Program-made: the position numbers and the translations under genes
Assembly: GCA_021781415.1 (NCBI GenBank)
Contig: JAJXWW010000218.1
Span: forward strand, 1-55,040
Direction: 5' to 3'
Source of the DNA: Planctomycetota bacterium
GTDB taxonomy: Bacteria > Planctomycetota > Planctomycetia > Gemmatales > Gemmataceae
Length of the DNA stretch: 55,040 nucleotides
Part shown: positions 42,206-51,134 of the stretch, piece after piece
Numbering within the stretch: the stretch's first letter is position 1
Layout of the letters: each line of letters begins with the position of its first letter
Notes under the pieces: model-generated
Databases searched by the model: none
Seen by the model: only the letters and a program-made list of their open reading frames with translations
What the model was told of the DNA's origin: nothing

Positions 42206-44076
42206 TATTTCTTGCCCCCTTTGCCGCGCCGTTTCTGGAACGGATCGCTGTTAACGATGTCGATCGTTAGTCGTGAAAACTTGAAATCTTCTTTGGCCGC
42301 GCTCTTCACAATCTCGTCGAGGGCGCAGCGGTCGTAGCGTTCGACTCCGCGTCCGAGCGCGTAGGTCAGCAGTTTCTCGGCCAGACAGCGGGCGAACGCC
42401 TCGCGCCGCGTCTTGAGTATTCGTTTCAACTCGACCGGCCCCTTGAACGACTGTCCGTTCGGCAAGACGCCGGCGGGATCGATGGCGTGTTTCCCCTCGC
42501 GCTCGCGCCAGCCGCCGATGGCGTCGAAGTTCTCGAAGCCGAAACCGAGCGGATCCATGCGTTGATGGCAGGTGGCACAGTTCGGGTTGGCGCGGTGTTG
42601 TTCCATGCGCTGCCGCAGCGAGCCGGACAGGACGGATTCCTTGTCCTCTTTCAGTTCCTCGACTCCTGCAGGCGGCGGAGGAGGCGGCGTACCCAGAATG
42701 TTCTCGAGTATCCATTTGCCTCGCTTCACCGGCGAGGTTCGGGTCGGATTCGACGTTACCGACAACACGGCCGCTTGCGTAAGGATGCCGCCTCGCGGCG
42801 TCCCCGTCAAGGACACGCGCCGGAATTCTTCGCCCTTCACGCCGGAGAGACCGTAATGTTTCGCCAATCGCTCGTTGACGAAAGTATAGTCGGCGTCGAT
42901 GAATTCGCCGATGCCTCGATCCTCGCGAACGATATTCTCGAAGAACAACTCCGTCTCCTTCAGCATCGCCGCGCGGAGTTTCTCGTCGAAGCGCGGAAAC
43001 AGATCGGGATCGGGTTTGAACTCTTTCAAACTGCGCAATTGCAGCCATTGTCCCGCGAAATTGTCCACCAAGGCGTGGGAGCGTGCATCCTTCAACATGC
43101 GGCGAACTTGCTTTTCCAGCACGTCCGGCTTATGCAACGTCTTGTCGCGCGCCAGCTTGAACAACTCCTCGTCGGGCATGCTACTCCACAAGAAATAGGA
43201 GAGCCGACTCGCCAGTTCAAAATCCGTGATGGGGTGAACGGCTCGCGCATCGTTGGGCAGTCGATCCATTTCAACGTGGAAGAGAAAGTGCGGCGAGATC
43301 AAGACGGCCTGCACGGCCAAACCGATGCCGGTCTCAAAGCCGTCGCCGTTCTTCTCGGCCATGCGCACAAAGCGGAGCAGCCGTTCGATCTCGTCGCGCC
43401 GCAAGCTCCGTCGATAGGCGCGCGCGGCGAATCGCTCCAAGATTTGCCGCGCCGATTCCTCGTTTTGCGTCGTCACGACAAACAATCGCTTGCGCGCTTC
43501 CGGCGAGGCCATCACTTTCCGAACGATGCTCTCGGCGGCGGCGAGGTATTTCTCCATCAGCAAGGGCGGTAGCGATAGCACGTCGCCGATGTTGTCGAAG
43601 CCGTAGCCCACATCGTCCTGAGGGAAATCGTTGGCCGGTTGAAAATCAATACCGAAGAGGTCGTGAATGGTGTTGTTGTATTCCGCGCGATTGAGGCGGC
43701 GGAGGGTCACGCTGCCGGGGTCTTTCTCCCCCTTGCAATCCATCCGATAGACCACGGCGTCGAGCCAGGAATTGATTTTGTCCATCTCTTCGGCACTCGG
43801 TCGCGGCTTGCCGGGGGGCGGCATGTCGCCGGAGCGAAGATTGTCGCCGACGCTCTCCCATACGGAGCGCTTTTTGAGAACGGTATCCGTATCGGTGAAC
43901 GCGGCTAAATTGACATCGCCTTTGGGTTTCTTCTCGCCGTGGCACTTCACGCAGTATCGGCCGATGAGAGGCGCAACATCCCTGGCGAAATCCGGCGGCG
44001 CGGCGGCGATTTCGACCGTACACAGCAATCCGGCCAGCAGACCGAGGGGATGGAGGGTATTCCGCAACCGCATCAT
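42205..44076 (-). CDS. Planctomycete cytochrome-like protein, DUF1587-DUF1592-DUF1588-DUF1585 type
   Basis: The 623-residue exported protein has a signal peptide (LHPLGLLAGLLCTVEIAAA) and an N-terminal haem motif CVKCH at 42-46. DUF1587 follows (LRRLNRAEYNNTIHDLFGID), then a DUF1595/DUF1592 segment (ASRLSYFLWSSMPDEELFKL), DUF1588 (GGILTQAAVLSVTSNPTRTS) and DUF1585 at the C-terminus. A second haem-type motif CATCH occurs in NPNCATCHQRMDPLGFGFEN. It probably carries two haems in the periplasm and works with the DUF1552 protein encoded next. AAGGAAA before ATGATG gives the start; which ATG is used is unclear. Confidence 0.92.
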   Translation of the reverse strand: MMRLRNTLHPLGLLAGLLCTVEIAAAPPDFARDVAPLIGRYCVKCHGEKKPKGDVNLAAFTDTDTVLKKRSVWESVGDNLRSGDMPPPGKPRPSAEEMDKINSWLDAVVYRMDCKGEKDPGSVTLRRLNRAEYNNTIHDLFGIDFQPANDFPQDDVGYGFDNIGDVLSLPPLLMEKYLAAAESIVRKVMASPEARKRLFVVTTQNEESARQILERFAARAYRRSLRRDEIERLLRFVRMAEKNGDGFETGIGLAVQAVLISPHFLFHVEMDRLPNDARAVHPITDFELASRLSYFLWSSMPDEELFKLARDKTLHKPDVLEKQVRRMLKDARSHALVDNFAGQWLQLRSLKEFKPDPDLFPRFDEKLRAAMLKETELFFENIVREDRGIGEFIDADYTFVNERLAKHYGLSGVKGEEFRRVSLTGTPRGGILTQAAVLSVTSNPTRTSPVKRGKWILENILGTPPPPPPAGVEELKEDKESVLSGSLRQRMEQHRANPNCATCHQRMDPLGFGFENFDAIGGWREREGKHAIDPAGVLPNGQSFKGPVELKRILKTRREAFARCLAEKLLTYALGRGVERYDRCALDEIVKSAAKEDFKFSRLTIDIVNSDPFQKRRGKGGKK

Positions 44077-44418
44077 CGCAGCATTTCCTTTTGGCTATCG
44101 GCAATACCGATGGTTCGTTCGGTGAGCGTCGGTAGGAGGGCGGGAGAGCAGTGTTACTTTACTCCATTATCCATTAAAGCAAGATGAATTTCAAGCGATG
44201 CGCGAATGGAAAGAGCCAACAGTACAGCGCTACTCCCCTCTCCCTGTACTCAGGGGAGAGGGGCCGGGGGTGAGGGGTTTGGTGAAAACGAGTGGTTTCG
44301 GCGTCTCCTTTCGTCCCTTACCCCTCACCCCTAAGTACCGAGGAGAGGGGAGAATTCGAGAGCAGCGCTGCACAGCGAATCGAACTCCACAATGAGATCT
44401 TCGACAGCTTTCTCGATT
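44077..44418. other. Intergenic region with a compound palindromic repeat
   Basis: The gap holds no gene. Its main content is the compound repeat at 44232-44354; a single GGCTATCGGC near 44093 recalls the NfeD-gap repeat. Confidence 0.6.
44232..44354. repeat. Compound palindromic repeat, CCCCTCTCCC family
   Basis: It includes CCCCTCTCCC with GGGAGAGGGG (44232-44260), GGGGTGAGGGG (44264-44274) and its inverse CCCCTCACCCC (44318-44328), then GAGGAGAGGGG. The same modules build the element inside the helicase gene (3071-3164) and the hairpin at 8650-8681. Confidence 0.8.
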
Positions 44419-47040
44419 TCACTTGGAAGAAGAGACCAGCTTGGCAATCGACCACGGATGCACGATGCCATCGCGGCTGACGGAGAGCGTCGCTCGGCCG
44501 CCGTCCACGAAGGAAGCGGCGACGAGCGGCTGGGTGTGCTTGCGAAATGCCTTGATTTCCTTGCCGCCGATTACATCCCAGAGGCGGAGCGAGGCGTCGC
44601 TGCCGCCCGACAGCGCGTAACGGCCGTCGTCGCGGAGAACGACGAGGCGGACGCCGCCTTCATGCCCCGCGAAAGAGCGAACGAGTTTGCCGCTGTCGGC
44701 TTCCCAGAGGCGGAGCGTACCGTCGTCGCCGGCGGAGAGAATCGACTTGCCGTCGCGCGAGAACGCGGCGCAAACGACCGATTGCGTGTGGCCGCGCAGC
44801 TCGTGCAGAACCTTGCCGCTGTCGGCGTCGAGGACGAAGAGCGAACGATCGGCGCATACGAGCACGCGCTGGCCGTCCGGAGCGAAGGCGACGCCGTGAA
44901 CGTGCTTGACGGCCGCGCCGAAATGGAAGTCGTCGAGCAAATTGCCGCGTTCCAGATCCCATCGATGTACTTCGCCGTCGAAGCCGCCGGAAAGGGCGCG
45001 CTTGCCGTCCGGGGCAAAGGCGAGGCACGAGACGAGATCGTCGTGCCCCTCGAACTTGCGTAATTCTCGTCCCGTGGCCGTGTCCCACAGGCCCAGCGTC
45101 GCATCCTTGCCGCCGGAGAGGAGACGTTTGCCGTCGGGCGAGAAGGCGACGCACCACAGCGAGGCGGTGTGGCCGATGCAGCGGCGTACTTCGCGGTTGC
45201 TGTCCACGTCCCAAATTCTGACCGTCTTGTCGGCGCTGGCGAAGACGGCCAATCGACCGTCGGGAGAGACGGCGGCGGCGTTGGCGGGAAAGCTCTGCGC
45301 CTCCAGCGGATCGACTTCGCCGGTGTTGTCCGGCAAAATCTGCCCGACCGCGCCGGCCTGAAAAGGCGTTCCCAACCGCAGCTCGCGCAGCAGATCGGCG
45401 AACGATTGCACAACCACCTGCCGCGCCACCGTCCCGCCGGCCACTTTTAATGCGCCGAGATTGCGCGCCAGATTCTCCGAAGCCGCCACACGCTCCGCCA
45501 GGTACTCCGGCTTCAACCCAAGTTCGGCGGCCAACGAAGGTAGATCGACATCCGATTCGTAGCGCAGCGTCATGCTCATCACCACTTCCGCGCCTTCGAC
45601 GCGATTGCCGGTCTTCTCGACGGCCTTGCGAAAGCGTTCGGCATCTTCCTCCATTAAGGATCGCATTTTGTCGTTCGGAATGTAGAGTGCCCGAATCGCG
45701 TCGGCGTCCTTTCGGCTAAAGGCCTTGCGATTCTTGGCCGCATGCGCGCGGATCTGATCGTCTTTGAAGTTAATGCCGCGGGCGTGGCAGGCCATGCACG
45801 AGATGCCGGCTTCGACGGCGCGATCGGGGCGTTTGGGATCGCTGACGATGGTCGTGGGGCCTTTCTCCTGGCGGACGTTGTTGGCATTGACCAGCATGTA
45901 GCCGTGCAGACCGTTGGGCAGACTGAATATGATCTCGGCGGCGGCGTGCTGGAAACCGGCGTCGCCGAAGCCGGGGCCAAGAGGATAGGCGAAGATGTTG
46001 CGTCGATCCGGCAGGAGCGTGTCGCGTTCGAGCAGATTCTGCGGCACGGCGTCGAAATCGTAGGTACGCCAATAGACGCCGGTCTGGGCGTCGTGGCGTT
46101 CGAGGATGCGATTGTTTTTGGATATACCAGAGCCGTTAAAACCCGCGCGGGCCGCGCGCTCCTGGAGAACGTCTAAAGCGACATCGACGCGGAGTTGCCG
46201 TTCCAGCTCGGCGGCATTGGTCGGCAGCTGCAAGAGATCGTAATAGAGCGGAGCGCGCGAGGCGTTGGCGACAAACCAATCGGCGCGGACGCACGGCATG
46301 CGCGTGGCGGTGGACACGAGGACCGCGCGCGCCGCCGCCGAATCGAGGACGACACCGTAGGGATAGTCGGCCAGAAGGCGATTCCACAAGTTCGCATCCC
46401 ATTGATAATCGCGCAGGTCGATGCGCAAGAGCAGACCGGAGGCGTCCAGGGCGGTGGGCAGCGCGATGCGCGGATGCCACGAGAGGCCGTTGAGCAGCTT
46501 GCCCAAGGCGCGGCGATAGGTGGCCAACTCATCGTCGCCGGCCCCGGCGTTGGCCAGCGGCGCGAGACTGAAATAGCGCGTGAAGCGGCGCGCGCGTCGG
46601 TCGCGCCGGTCGAGGTCGGCCAGAATCAGTTCCTGCACGTCGGCTTCGGTGACGAGGGGGCGCTTGCTCGCGGGGTGCGTCGAAGCGGCTCCGGCGTCGA
46701 TCCATTGTTTGAGAACCAGCAGATCGGCGGCGCTGGGGCGCGGATGTTCGCCGGGCGGCGGCATCTTACCGGCGGCGATGCGTTTGTAGAGCGGCGATTG
46801 CTCCGCGTGACCGGGCGATACCTTCTTGCGAGAAACGAGCTTGTCGCGGTCGAGGATGTAATTTAGCCCGCCCTCCACGGCCCCCTCCTGGCCGTGGCAG
46901 CGGTGACAATTCGCTTTCAGGATGGCCTCGGCTTTCTGAGGCAGCTCCGCCGGTTTCGCCTCGGCACACAAGCGGCCAGCGCTCAACGACAGGGCGAGAA
47001 GTGCCATTAAACCCCAAGCGCATCGTTTATTGTGCCGCAT
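44419..47040 (-). CDS. Exported cytochrome c-like protein with C-terminal WD40 propeller
   Basis: The 873-residue protein begins with a signal peptide (CAWGLMALLALSLSAGRLCA). A PSCyt1-like domain has CHRCH at 45-49 and AAGKMPPPGEHPRPSAADLL. A middle region of unknown fold contains a second haem-type motif, CMACHARG, near 415. Residues about 583-873 form a WD40 domain of seven blades (for example KTVRIWDV, ATLGLWDT, GEVHRWDL, GTLRLWEA, ASLRLWDV). ATG 47040 follows GAGGAG. The haem sites suggest electron transfer or oxidation and the propeller gives a binding surface; the partner is unknown. Confidence 0.88.
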   Translation of the reverse strand: MRHNKRCAWGLMALLALSLSAGRLCAEAKPAELPQKAEAILKANCHRCHGQEGAVEGGLNYILDRDKLVSRKKVSPGHAEQSPLYKRIAAGKMPPPGEHPRPSAADLLVLKQWIDAGAASTHPASKRPLVTEADVQELILADLDRRDRRARRFTRYFSLAPLANAGAGDDELATYRRALGKLLNGLSWHPRIALPTALDASGLLLRIDLRDYQWDANLWNRLLADYPYGVVLDSAAARAVLVSTATRMPCVRADWFVANASRAPLYYDLLQLPTNAAELERQLRVDVALDVLQERAARAGFNGSGISKNNRILERHDAQTGVYWRTYDFDAVPQNLLERDTLLPDRRNIFAYPLGPGFGDAGFQHAAAEIIFSLPNGLHGYMLVNANNVRQEKGPTTIVSDPKRPDRAVEAGISCMACHARGINFKDDQIRAHAAKNRKAFSRKDADAIRALYIPNDKMRSLMEEDAERFRKAVEKTGNRVEGAEVVMSMTLRYESDVDLPSLAAELGLKPEYLAERVAASENLARNLGALKVAGGTVARQVVVQSFADLLRELRLGTPFQAGAVGQILPDNTGEVDPLEAQSFPANAAAVSPDGRLAVFASADKTVRIWDVDSNREVRRCIGHTASLWCVAFSPDGKRLLSGGKDATLGLWDTATGRELRKFEGHDDLVSCLAFAPDGKRALSGGFDGEVHRWDLERGNLLDDFHFGAAVKHVHGVAFAPDGQRVLVCADRSLFVLDADSGKVLHELRGHTQSVVCAAFSRDGKSILSAGDDGTLRLWEADSGKLVRSFAGHEGGVRLVVLRDDGRYALSGGSDASLRLWDVIGGKEIKAFRKHTQPLVAASFVDGGRATLSVSRDGIVHPWSIAKLVSSSK

Positions 47041-47499
47041 GATGATCCCACTCCTCAGCACACCGACTCTTCCCAGACTCTAGCGTATCAGATCCGCACC
47101 CCCGGCGAACCGGCTGCGTTAGCTGCCGGGTCAGGCGAACCGGCTGCGTTAGGTGCCGGGTCAGGCGAACCGGCTGCGTTAGCTGCCGGGTCAGACGAAC
47201 CGGCTGCGTAGATACTTCACCCGGCAGCTGACGCTGCCGGTTCGCCGATGGCGTCCTTCTTTAGACGATCCAACCCCCCATCTCGTTTGGCCGTCGCATC
47301 TTCCCTGGTCCTCATAACCCGTTTGTCCGCTGCGTCGAGAAGTTGATTCAAGACAGATCCGTTCAAGAACCGATCCTTTTCGTGGTGAGCGCGTTGGCCG
47401 CTTCCAACTTGCCGAACACCCATCACGATCGCGGCGGCAGCCCATTTCATCGCTTTTATTGGCTTTACCACGACCGCGCCAGGCGGCGGGGAGGTTGGC
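47041..47499. other. Divergent intergenic region with tandem repeats
   Basis: The gap separates two divergently transcribed genes. It holds the 30-bp tandem repeats at 47104-47246. I see no credible small gene in it. Confidence 0.55.
47104..47246. repeat. Tandem 30-bp repeats with an inverted end copy
   Basis: Three 30-base units start at 47104, 47134 and 47164 (GGCGAACCGGCTGCGTTAGC, then TGCCGGGTCA), differing by one base in the second unit. A partial fourth starts at 47194. An inverted copy, CCGGCAGCTGACGCTGCCGG plus TTCGCC, ends the array at 47246. Each unit is palindromic and belongs to the CCGGCAGC family seen at 32480 and 34238. Confidence 0.9.
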
Positions 47500-49833
47500 A
47501 TGTCTCTGTTTGGGCGAGGAAGAAGCATAGCATCGGCTCGCAAAGTGGCTTCGCGCGTGCGATTGAAATTGGAGGCATTGGAAGACCGACTGGTTCCGAC
47601 GGCGGCGACGAACACGCTGACCGTGGCAGCCGGGGATACGGCCACCTTGATCGCCGACATCGCGGCCGCCAACGCATCCGGCGCGGCCACGACCATCAAC
47701 CTTACCCAAAGCACCTACGATTTCACCGCCGCCAACAACAGCACTTTCGGTCCCAACGCGCTGCCAGCCATCACGGGCAACATCACCATCGACGGCAACG
47801 GCGCGGTGTTGATGCGCGATCCGTCGCTGGGGCAGAGTACTCCTTTTCGACTCTTTTACGTCTCTGGAAGTGAAGTGGCCGGCGCTTCGGGCGGTCAATT
47901 AACGGGACAGGCGGTGGGCAGCCTGACTTTGGAGAATGTGACCTTGGAAGGCGGATTGGCGCAGGGTGGCAACAGCGGTACCGGCGGAGGAGGTCTGGGG
48001 GCGGGCGGCGCGATATTCAATCAGGGCAATCTAACGCTGAATGGCGTGACGGTGGAACAGAACGCCGCTCAGGGAGGCAGCGGCGGCAGCGGTACCTCGA
48101 CCACCGGCGGAACCTTCGGCGATGCCACGGCTCCGACCAATAACTTCGGCGTCGGCGGCGCGGGATCGACCACCGGCAACGGCGGCGCGGGAGGGTTCGG
48201 CGCGGGGGGAGGCGGCAGCGGCACGGGGACCGTCGGCACGGCAGGCTTCGGCGCAGGCGCTGGCACGACCACGACGGGTGGAGGCGGGCTGGGAGCGGGC
48301 GGTGCCATCTTCAATTTGTACGGCACCACCACCCTCATCAACAGCACGCTGGCCAGCAACATCGCCCAAGGCGGAACCAACGGCGGCTCCGGCTTCGGCG
48401 GCGCGGTCTTCAACGTCGATGGCACGGTCGATGTCATCGCGAGTACCCTTGCCGACAACGCTGCCACAGCGGGTGGAGCGGTCTACAACCTCAGCTACGG
48501 CACGCCGACCGCTGCTTCCGGTTCGACGGCGGTGGGCGTGCCCGCCACGGTCAACCTCACCAACAGTATTCTCGCCAACTCCATTGCCGCCAGCGATCTC
48601 ACCAACGACGAAAACAGCAGCACCGCAGGCGCGGCCGTGGTCAACTCGAACGCCGTCAATCTGGTCATGGCAACCAACACCATCGACGGCGCGACGACCA
48701 ACGGAACGCCGTTGACCTCCAATCCGCAGCTGGGATTGCTGTACAACAATGGCGGTTCGACGCCGACGATGTCGCCGTTGGCCGGCAGTCCGGCGCTGGG
48801 GGCCGGAGCGGCGGCCTCTAATATGCCAACGGTCGATCAGCGCGGCGTGGCACGAGGCAATGTTCTCGACCTCGGTGCCTATCAGGGTACGCCGCCGGAA
48901 ACAGCAACCTCTACGCTCACCCTGACCAGTAGCGTCAGCAGCACCTCATCGAGCCAGTCCGTGACTTTGACGGCGACGATTGCGTCCTCCGATGGCACCA
49001 CCGTTCCCACCGGCACGGTGACATTCGTGGACACGACCACCGGCACGACGCTCGGAAGCGCCGCTGTCTCCGTCGTCAACGGCCAAGCACAGGCCACGCT
49101 GACGAGTACCACTCTGACGCCGGGCGGCCATACCATTACCGCTACCTACACGAGTAGCAATGGACTCGGCGGCAGCAGCGGAACCACCAGCGCGGTCGCT
49201 GGCAGTGCCAATCAAATCTGGCTCAATCAAGTGTACGAGGCGCTGCTCGGACGCCCCATCGATCCGAGTGGGCTGACCTATTGGAGCAACGTACTCTCTA
49301 GCGCCTCGCGCACTCAGGTGGCCTTTCTCATCGAGCAGACCAGCGCCTATCGCACCGTCGAGATTCAAAATGCCTTCCAAAAGCTGTTGGGCCGCGCCGT
49401 CGATACCAACAGTCTGAATTATTTCCTCGGGATCATGTCGCAGGGTACGAACATCCAAACGGTAGAGGCCATTATCGCCGGTTCCTCCGAGTTCTATCAA
49501 ACCACCGGCGGCGGGACGAACACCGGCTTCCTCAACGCGCTCTACGAGAACTTTCTCAATCGTCCCGTGGACGCAGCCGGTTTGGCCGTCTGGGGGGGTG
49601 CGATGGCCAGCGGACAAAGCACGACTCAAGTGGCCCTGGGCATCATCGGTACTCAAGAGTTCATGAACGACCTGGTGCAGCAAGACTATCAAACGTACCT
49701 CCAACGAGCCGCCGATCCGACCAGTCTCAGCGCATTCGTCTCGGACTTGTCCGGCGGAAGCATGAATAACGACGCGATCGTGGCGACCCTGCTCGGTTCC
49801 GGCGAATACGCCAACAAGTTCGGAACCGCGTGA
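47500..49833 (+). CDS. Planctomycete surface protein: beta-helix, Ig-like domain and DUF4214 repeats
   Basis: The 777-residue protein starts with the planctomycete export motif RLKLEALEDRLVP at 21-33. Residues about 40-460 are a Gly/Asn/Thr-rich right-handed beta-helix with segments such as LTLENVTLEGGLAQGG and TLINSTLASNIAQGG, closed by the choice-of-anchor end LDLGAYQG. A bacterial Ig-like domain follows (about 468-565, VPTGTVTFVDTTTGTTLGSA). The last 210 residues hold DUF4214-like repeats (YEALLGRPIDPSGLTYW, FLNRPVDAAGLAVW), found in S-layer-linked and adhesin-like proteins. GGGGAGG precedes the ATG. It is likely a cell-surface or S-layer-associated adhesin. Confidence 0.88.
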   Translation: MSLFGRGRSIASARKVASRVRLKLEALEDRLVPTAATNTLTVAAGDTATLIADIAAANASGAATTINLTQSTYDFTAANNSTFGPNALPAITGNITIDGNGAVLMRDPSLGQSTPFRLFYVSGSEVAGASGGQLTGQAVGSLTLENVTLEGGLAQGGNSGTGGGGLGAGGAIFNQGNLTLNGVTVEQNAAQGGSGGSGTSTTGGTFGDATAPTNNFGVGGAGSTTGNGGAGGFGAGGGGSGTGTVGTAGFGAGAGTTTTGGGGLGAGGAIFNLYGTTTLINSTLASNIAQGGTNGGSGFGGAVFNVDGTVDVIASTLADNAATAGGAVYNLSYGTPTAASGSTAVGVPATVNLTNSILANSIAASDLTNDENSSTAGAAVVNSNAVNLVMATNTIDGATTNGTPLTSNPQLGLLYNNGGSTPTMSPLAGSPALGAGAAASNMPTVDQRGVARGNVLDLGAYQGTPPETATSTLTLTSSVSSTSSSQSVTLTATIASSDGTTVPTGTVTFVDTTTGTTLGSAAVSVVNGQAQATLTSTTLTPGGHTITATYTSSNGLGGSSGTTSAVAGSANQIWLNQVYEALLGRPIDPSGLTYWSNVLSSASRTQVAFLIEQTSAYRTVEIQNAFQKLLGRAVDTNSLNYFLGIMSQGTNIQTVEAIIAGSSEFYQTTGGGTNTGFLNALYENFLNRPVDAAGLAVWGGAMASGQSTTQVALGIIGTQEFMNDLVQQDYQTYLQRAADPTSLSAFVSDLSGGSMNNDAIVATLLGSGEYANKFGTA

Positions 49834-49862
49834 CGATTGTGGCAATTGCAACGAGAAACACG

Positions 49863-49901
49863 AAGACGCGCCGCGCGACATTGAGTCTCACGGCGCGTCT
49901 T
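49863..49901 (+). terminator. Terminator hairpin after the surface-protein gene
   Basis: AAGACGCGCCG (49863-49873) pairs perfectly with CGGCGCGTCTT (49891-49901), 30 bases after the stop, and is followed by GCCTTTCC. It is a likely intrinsic terminator with a short T-run. Confidence 0.6.
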
Positions 49902-49987
49902 GCCTTTCCCCAGCGCCTCGGAGTGGGTATAAATTAGAGTTTGAGGAAGAGAGAATCTCCCCGTCGCTCATCTTGTCGGGAAATCCC

Positions 49988-50470
49988 ATGCGTGCCCAAT
50001 TGCTGCCGCTCGATGGTGGTTCACCAATCAACATCGACAAAGATCTCATTATCTTGGGACGCAAGGAAGATTGCGACGTGCGCCTCGAACACAAAAGCGT
50101 CTCGAAAATGCACTGCGTACTCGTCAAGACGGACGGTCTTCTCCTGCTACGCGATCTCGGCAGCACCAACGGCACGCGCGTGAACGGCACGCGCGTTCGG
50201 CGGGCCGCGCTGTTGCCGAACGATCAGATCGGCATCGCGCACTTTCGTTTCAGCGTTCATCTCGGTCCCGATGTGGTCGAGGAAGCGCCCGCCGACGAGT
50301 ACACGCAACAACTCAATTCGCAAGAAGTTGAAAGCCTGTTCCGTCAGGCGCAGGGTCAGGGCAAGAAGGACGAGGACAGCAGTTCTTCGGGCAAACCGCC
50401 GGCGGTCGATGGGCGTCTGCAACACAACCAACTGCCCGATGTGTATCCGGATGGCCCCGCCGGTTCGTAG
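49988..50470 (+). CDS. FHA-domain protein
   Basis: The 160-residue protein carries one forkhead-associated domain at about residues 5-90, with the phosphothreonine-binding set LGRKEDCDVRL, KSVSKMHCVL and GSTNGTRVNGTRV. The C-terminal 65 residues are hydrophilic and probably disordered (GQGKKDEDSSSSGKPPAVDG). FHA domains bind phosphorylated proteins, usually targets of Ser/Thr kinases. ATG 49988 is used; a TTG five codons earlier is possible. A TATAAA at 49928-49933 may be its -10 box. It converges on the Hsp20 gene with seven bases between the stops. Confidence 0.88.
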   Translation: MRAQLLPLDGGSPINIDKDLIILGRKEDCDVRLEHKSVSKMHCVLVKTDGLLLLRDLGSTNGTRVNGTRVRRAALLPNDQIGIAHFRFSVHLGPDVVEEAPADEYTQQLNSQEVESLFRQAQGQGKKDEDSSSSGKPPAVDGRLQHNQLPDVYPDGPAGS

Positions 50471-50477
50471 AGGCATC

Positions 50478-50948
50478 CTATTGGGCTTGCGCGGCCGTTT
50501 CGTTACTTCCGCGCACCGGAATTCGATGCGTTTGGAACGGAGCCGCCTTGGGAAGAACGAGGCGCAACACTCCCGCTTCCAGCCGCGCTTGCGCCTTCTC
50601 CGCCTCGACGGGGACAGCCAGCCTCAGCGTTCGATGGAAGCGACCCGCGCCGCGTTCTCGACTGTGCCAAGCACCGGAGGCGTCGCCGGCGGACGCGCGT
50701 TCGCCTCGAATCGTCAACTCGGTTCCGGCGGTCAACAGCACTTCGACATTCTCGGCATCCACTCCCGGCATTTCGGCTTCAATGTGAATGGCTTCGTCCC
50801 GTTCGCACACATTAACGAGGGGAAATGGATAGGTATGAAGCCACCACTCGCGCGGCTTCGAGGCCAAGCCGGCGGCGAGTTCTTGCACGTCTTCCGGCAG
50901 GCGACCGAGGCGATCCCATAAACCCTGGAGCGAAAGACTCGGATACAT
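50478..50948 (-). CDS. Small heat-shock protein, Hsp20 family
   Basis: The 156-residue protein has an alpha-crystallin core at about residues 45-140: VNVCERDEAIHIEAEMPGVD, VEVLLTAGTELTIRGERA, RFHRTLRLAVPVEAEKAQAR and LEAGVLRLVLPKAAP, including the conserved A-x-x-x-x-G-V-L signature. The N-terminal arm is Leu/Trp-rich, and the tail carries HRIPVRG, a possible I-x-V/P oligomerisation motif. Hsp20 proteins hold unfolded proteins under stress. AAGGAG precedes ATG 50948. No clear heat-shock operator was found in the 186 bases upstream. Confidence 0.92.
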   Translation of the reverse strand: MYPSLSLQGLWDRLGRLPEDVQELAAGLASKPREWWLHTYPFPLVNVCERDEAIHIEAEMPGVDAENVEVLLTAGTELTIRGERASAGDASGAWHSRERGAGRFHRTLRLAVPVEAEKAQARLEAGVLRLVLPKAAPFQTHRIPVRGSNETAAQAQ

Positions 50949-51134
50949 GGTGGACTCCTTAAGGGGTAAAATACGGCGCATTCTCCGCCCATGTTATTCT
51001 ACGGAGGAAACGACTTCGGAACCTGCCGGTTCGATTGGAAAGCAATCGACCAGACGTAGCGTTTTTCCGGTCTCATCGAGTAAAATAGCGTTCGGAGTCG
51101 GCTCCACCAAGGTATTGGGAGGAGGGGCGTCGGA

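Noticed and set aside
35431..42337. Long plus-strand frames opposite the NfeD gene (35431-36762) and the DUF1552 gene (40916-42337)
   Set aside because: Both are antisense shadows of clear family members. Composition and lack of ribosome-binding sites argue against coding.
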